Shown here: in pieces, positions 7,175 to 10,204 of the stretch
Layout of the letters: each line of letters starts with the position of its first letter
How positions within the stretch are numbered: position 1 is the stretch's first letter
DNA from: Flavobacteriales bacterium UBA4474
Lineage (GTDB): Bacteria > Bacteroidota > Bacteroidia > Flavobacteriales_D > Sanyastnellaceae
Assembly: GCA_002389295.1 (NCBI GenBank)
Contig: DGOE01000019.1
Span: 1-10,204 of the forward strand
Direction: 5' to 3'
Length of the DNA: 10,204 nucleotides
Position numbers and translations under genes: made by a program
The notes under the pieces: generated by a model
Seen by the model: only the letters and a program-made list of their open reading frames with translations
The model's database searches: none
Told to the model about the DNA's origin: nothing

Positions 7175-10100
7175 TCAATAACAGTTGTCTCCGAATGTCC
7201 CGAGAATTGAGAGAATATCATCGATTCCGACCACGCCGTTATTGTTGGTGTCACCGCTGCAATCAGCAGCCACACAACCATAATCCGACAGGACAATCAA
7301 CAGGTCGTTGATGTTGACCACACCATCCTGGTTGAGGTCGGTGAAGCAGTCGTTCGGGAAGACCAACGCCAGGTCACGCGCAATGGGGCTCGTGCCCTCA
7401 CCGGTGCGGTAGAGGATGTTGCCATTGAATGTGACCGTGCCAGAAGTCGTCACCTGGGCGATGAGGACTTTGCCCTCAGCATCCGGGAATGCCGTGGGTT
7501 CTGTGTCGGGCGTGATGAACCAACTTCCGCCGTTTACCGAGCCTGAAGAGAGGTCGCCACCCGAGGCGAAGGTGAACACATTCAGTCCCACCGATTGAGT
7601 CTGCGTACCCGTATTGTCATCCGATCCAATGGTCAACCAAGAATCGTATTCCAATGTCGGATACGTGGGGAACAACAGGGGGTTGACGCTCTGTGCAAAC
7701 GTGCCACCCACAGCATCTTGGAAGAAGTCGGTGGTGGAGCTGAGCAACAGGGGTGACTCCGCATCACCAAACACCGAGACCAGTTGGTCGGTCGGGTTGG
7801 CGAACTCGGCGTAAATCCTCCAGGTCACAGTGCCCGTTTCTATGCTGTTCACTGCATAAGCCTCGGCCGTGATGCCCAAGAAGCTCTCCGGATCGTATTC
7901 GCAGCTGCCATCGTCATCCGTGGCATCGGGGTTGTAGTTGTTGGCGAGATCATTGGTACAACCCGGAACCTCCAGGTCGTCACAAATGCCGTCGCCGTCT
8001 ACATCTGCGAGGCAAAGTCCACCGCAGACACCGAGGGCGTCAAGTTGGTTGCCGTCACAATCACAATCCCCTGCAGGAATGCCGTTGCCACCACAGACGC
8101 CGCATTCATCGAGTACCTCACAAGCCACGTTGGCCGGGTCATCGAAGTTGCACGCCGTCAGGTCGGTACAGTTGTCTACGTCGTCGCAAATGGCGTCACC
8201 ATCCTCATCCAACGTGCAGCCTCCGCCACAAACGCCGAGGATGTCCAGCTGGTTGCCGTCGCAGTCGCAGTCACCGGTGGCAATGCCACATCCGCCGCAC
8301 ACACCGCACTCGTCCACAAACAAGCAGGACGTATTGCCCGGGTCGTCGAAGTTGCAAGCGTCGGTGTTGACGCAGTTGTCCGTGTCATCACAGAGGCCAT
8401 CGCCATCAGCGTCCGTTCCGGCACCGCCGCAGACGCCACAGGCGTCGGTTTGGTTGCCATCGCAGTCGCAGTCACCCGCGGGTATGCCACTTCCACCGCA
8501 GACGCCGCACGCGTCGAGGACAAGGCAGGTGCCGTTGTTGGGGTCGGCATAGTTGCAGGCGGTGAGATCGGTGCAGTTGTCGAGGCTGTCGCAGAGTCCG
8601 TCACCATCGGCATCGGTTCCCGTGCCACCGCAGACACCGCAAGCGTCGAGCTGGTTGCCCTCGCAGTCGCAGTCACCCGCAGGGATGCCGCTTCCGCCGC
8701 ACACGCCGCACTCATCGAGTACAGCACACGCACCGTTGCCGGCATCGTCATAGTTGCAGGCCGTCACGTCGGTGCAGTTGTCCAGGTCGTCGCAGATGCC
8801 ATCGCCATCGGCGTCGACTCCGCTTCCACCGCACACACCACAGGCGTCGAGCTGGTTGCCGTTGCAATCGCAGTCCCCAACGGGGATGCCACCGCCGCCG
8901 CACACGCCGCATTCATCGACCACCGCGCAAGGGCCGTTGGCCGGGTCGTCATAGTTGCAGGCCGTCACGTCCGTGCAGTTGTCGGTGTTGTCGCAAATGC
9001 CGTCGGCATCGACATCGCTGCCGTTGCCACCACAGACACCGCAAGCGTCGGTCTGGTTGCCATCGCAATCGCAGTCGCCAGCAGGAATGCCGGATCCACC
9101 GCACACGCCGCATTCATCGAGCACGTCGCAGGCGCCGTTGGCTTCATCGGCATAGTTGCAGGCCGATACGTCGGTGCAATTGTCAGCGCTGTCGCAAATG
9201 CCGTCGCCGTCCACGTCCGTTCCGCTTCCGCCGCACACACCGCAGGCATCGACTTGATTGCCGAAGCAATCGCAGTCACCCGCGGGGATGCCGCTTCCAC
9301 CGCACACGCCGCACTCGTCGAGTACAGCGCACGCTCCATTGGCGGCATCGGCATAGTTGCAGGCCGTCACATCGGTGCAGTTGTCATCAACGTCACACAG
9401 TCCATCGCCATCCACATCCGCAGCGCAGGTGCCACCGCAGACGCCAAGGGCATCCGGTTGGGTGCCCGCACAGTCGCAGGCGCCGTCGGCAATGCCGCAG
9501 CCCCCGCACACGCCGCACGCGTCGGCGTAGAGGCAGGAGGTGTTGCCCGCATCGCTGAAGTTGCATGCCGTGAGGTCGGTGCAGTTGTCGGTATCGTCAC
9601 AGATGCCATCGGCATCGGCGTCCGTGCCGTTTCCGCCGCACACGCCGCAGGCATCCACTTGGTTGCCGTCGCAATCGCAGTCACCGGCTGGGATACCAGA
9701 TCCACCGCACACGCCGCATTCGTCGAGAACAAGGCAGGCCACGTTGGCCGGGTCAGCGTAGTTGCAAGCGGTCACATCGGTACAGTTGTCCGCGTTGTCA
9801 CAGACGCCGTCGGCATCTGCATCCACACCCGTTCCGCCGCATTCGCCGCAGGCGTCGAGCTGGTTGCCCTCGCAATCGCAGTCCCCAGCGGGGATGCCGG
9901 AGCCACCGCACACGCCGCATTCGTCAAGCACGGCACAGGCCGCATTTGCCGGGTCGTCGTAGTTGCAGGCAGAGAGGTCGGTACAGTTGTCGTTGCCGTC
10001 GCAGATGCCGTCACCGTCCGTATCCGTTCCGGTTCCGCCACAGACACCACAGGCGTCGAGCTGGTTGCCGTTGCAGTCACAGTCGCCGGCAGGAATGCCG

Positions 10101-10204
10101 CCACCACCGCACACGCCGCAGGCGTCCACCGCAGCGCACGGTCCGTTGGCCGGGTCGTCATAGTTGCAGGCCGTCACGTCCGTGCAGTTGTCCGCACTGT
10201 CGCA
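7175..10204 (-). CDS. Giant Cys/Asp-rich tandem-repeat extracellular protein; N-terminus outside window
   Basis: The frame is open from the right edge: the first complete codon is the Cys at 10204, and the apparent Val start at 10177 is only an internal GTG. At least 1009 residues lead to the TGA at 7175. Residues 1-740 are eleven tandem 67/68-residue repeats. Residues 741-775 are a degenerate closing unit with GCTNDLANNYNPDATDDDG. Residues 776-952 form a Cys-free beta-rich domain I cannot name, and 953-1009 hold two dockerin-like loops, DLNQDGVVNINDLL and DTNNNGVVGIDDIL, ending GDNCY. No membrane segment or T9SS C-terminal domain that I recognise is seen. About ten Cys per repeat and regular D.DGDG loops suggest a disulfide-bonded, calcium-stiffened extracellular rod or stalk (inference). 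Loops such as DADGDGICDxxDNC resemble thrombospondin type 3 calcium repeats. The ligand or enzymatic head, if any, would be in the missing N-terminal part. A strong terminator follows the gene. Copy number could be misassembled because the units are so similar. Confidence 0.9.
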   Translation of the reverse strand, partial: CDSADNCTDVTACNYDDPANGPCAAVDACGVCGGGGIPAGDCDCNGNQLDACGVCGGTGTDTDGDGICDGNDNCTDLSACNYDDPANAACAVLDECGVCGGSGIPAGDCDCEGNQLDACGECGGTGVDADADGVCDNADNCTDVTACNYADPANVACLVLDECGVCGGSGIPAGDCDCDGNQVDACGVCGGNGTDADADGICDDTDNCTDLTACNFSDAGNTSCLYADACGVCGGCGIADGACDCAGTQPDALGVCGGTCAADVDGDGLCDVDDNCTDVTACNYADAANGACAVLDECGVCGGSGIPAGDCDCFGNQVDACGVCGGSGTDVDGDGICDSADNCTDVSACNYADEANGACDVLDECGVCGGSGIPAGDCDCDGNQTDACGVCGGNGSDVDADGICDNTDNCTDVTACNYDDPANGPCAVVDECGVCGGGGIPVGDCDCNGNQLDACGVCGGSGVDADGDGICDDLDNCTDVTACNYDDAGNGACAVLDECGVCGGSGIPAGDCDCEGNQLDACGVCGGTGTDADGDGLCDSLDNCTDLTACNYADPNNGTCLVLDACGVCGGSGIPAGDCDCDGNQTDACGVCGGAGTDADGDGLCDDTDNCVNTDACNFDDPGNTSCLFVDECGVCGGCGIATGDCDCDGNQLDILGVCGGGCTLDEDGDAICDDVDNCTDLTACNFDDPANVACEVLDECGVCGGNGIPAGDCDCDGNQLDALGVCGGLCLADVDGDGICDDLEVPGCTNDLANNYNPDATDDDGSCEYDPESFLGITAEAYAVNSIETGTVTWRIYAEFANPTDQLVSVFGDAESPLLLSSTTDFFQDAVGGTFAQSVNPLLFPTYPTLEYDSWLTIGSDDNTGTQTQSVGLNVFTFASGGDLSSGSVNGGSWFITPDTEPTAFPDAEGKVLIAQVTTSGTVTFNGNILYRTGEGTSPIARDLALVFPNDCFTDLNQDGVVNINDLLIVLSDYGCVAADCSGDTNNNGVVGIDDILSILGTFGDNCY
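7178..7348 (-). other. C-terminal pair of dockerin-like / EF-hand-type loops ending in Cys-Tyr
   Basis: The last 57 residues contain CFTDLNQDGVVNINDLLIVL, then DYGC, then CSGDTNNNGVVGIDDILS and ILGTFGDNCY. Each half is a DxNxDGxVxxxDLL calcium-loop-plus-helix unit closed by a Gly and then a Cys within three residues. The same two-unit organisation closes the neighbouring metalloprotease. The pattern is that of type I dockerin/EF-hand loops. Whether it is a structural cap, an anchor or an export signal is unknown. Confidence 0.75.
7349..7879 (-). other. Unassigned ~177-residue beta-rich domain between the repeats and the C-terminal loops
   Basis: This segment begins LGITAEAYAVNSIETGTVTW and includes YAEFANPTDQLVSVFGDAES, TTDFFQDAVGGTFAQSVNP, EYDSWLTIGSDD and GGSWFITPD, then EGKVLIAQVTTSGTVTFNGN. 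In sharp contrast to its surroundings it contains no cysteine, is rich in Thr, Ser, aromatic residues and alternating hydrophobics, and looks like a compact beta-sandwich. I recall similar unnamed segments (YDSW.TIG, FFQD..GG) in extracellular proteins of marine Bacteroidota, but I cannot assign a family. It could be a binding module displayed at the end of the repeat stalk. Confidence 0.5.
7880..7984 (-). repeat. Degenerate closing unit of the repeat array
   Basis: Residues 741-775 start like another unit (CDDLE) but switch to PGCTNDLANNYNPDATDDDG and SCEYDP, the short GCT..A.NYNP.A..DDGSC motif common in exported Bacteroidota proteins. The CGVCGG half is missing. The metalloprotease carries a related copy (PGCTDPAACNYN, residues 613-624). 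Confidence 0.75.
7985..10204 (-). repeat. Eleven tandem 201/204-bp coding repeats (67/68 residues each), continuing beyond the window
   Basis: From the right edge the units begin at 10204, 10003, 9802, 9601, 9397, 9196, 8995, 8794, 8593, 8392 and 8188. Units 4, 10 and 11 are 204 bp and the others 201 bp. The consensus unit is CDxxDNCTDVTACNYxDPAN, then GxCAVLDECGVCGGSGIPAG, DCDCxGNQLDACGVCGG and xGTDADGDGI, with ten cysteines (eleven in units 4 and 10). Units 4 and 10 share the variants TSCL, CGGCGIA and LGVCGG.C. There are no frameshifts or stops. The high protein conservation with scattered synonymous differences indicates selection on the protein. Confidence 0.95.

Noticed and set aside
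5818..7311. 497-residue plus-strand open frame opposite the metalloprotease
   Set aside because: It lacks domain motifs, crosses the intergenic gap and the terminator, and runs into the 3' end of the giant gene. The minus strand has a signal peptide and zinc site in frame.
7938..10163. Series of ~66-residue plus-strand frames at 201-bp spacing, and out-of-frame minus-strand frames of 120-190 residues
   Set aside because: They are periodic shadows of the tandem coding repeats and have low-complexity Ser/Pro/Gln or Thr/Ala translations.
7985..10204. CRISPR-like direct repeats
   Set aside because: The period is 201/204 bp, the similarity extends across whole units without unique spacers, and the frame is open throughout, so this is a protein repeat.

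Overview
The window looks like a chromosomal segment of a high-GC, probably marine member of the Bacteroidota (Flavobacteriales-like). Three things suggest this: a type B (CHU_C / gliding-motility) type IX secretion sorting domain at the left edge, a DUF4494 protein (a family I know mainly from Bacteroidota), and large secreted proteins built from ACNY / CGVCGG cysteine-rich modules and calcium-loop C-termini. The assignment is by motif recognition, not by a database search.

Layout. Positions 1-375 (+) are the C-terminal end of a surface or secreted protein with a CHU_C sorting domain. A complete superfamily 1 Upf1/IGHMBP2-like helicase follows 4 bp later (380-2299, +). Converging on it is a minus-strand pair: a Gfo/Idh/MocA-type NAD(P)-dependent oxidoreductase (2875-3897) and a DUF4494 protein (2321-2878), coupled by an ATGA stop/start overlap. 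A 103-bp divergent intergenic region separates the oxidoreductase from pcm, the protein-L-isoaspartate O-methyltransferase gene (4001-4687, +). pcm converges on a secreted reprolysin-like zinc metalloprotease (4684-7032, -), and the two stop codons interlock in one TTAA. Upstream of the protease lie a promoter-sized gap with a perfect 7-bp dyad and a strong minus-strand intrinsic terminator (7112-7148). From 7175 to the right edge runs the 3' part of a very large minus-strand gene. Its product has at least 1009 residues, including eleven tandem 67/68-residue Cys- and Asp-rich repeats, and its N-terminus lies outside the window.

How the parts relate. The housekeeping genes in the left half (helicase, oxidoreductase, DUF4494, pcm) show no obvious shared pathway. 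The right half holds two neighbouring exported proteins that use the same module vocabulary: ACNY / CGVCGG segments, and a C-terminal pair of dockerin-like calcium loops ending within two residues of a cysteine. Neither has a T9SS C-terminal domain that I recognise, although the left-edge protein implies that T9SS is present.

The most interesting points are this shared C-terminal tag, the higher-order six-unit organisation of the repeat array (units 1-4 clearly match units 7-10, with a 50-bp identical stretch exactly 1209 bp apart), and an unassigned domain between the repeats and the tag. No RNA genes, CRISPR arrays, insertion sequences or phage genes were seen. No gene-free stretch exceeds 300 bp.
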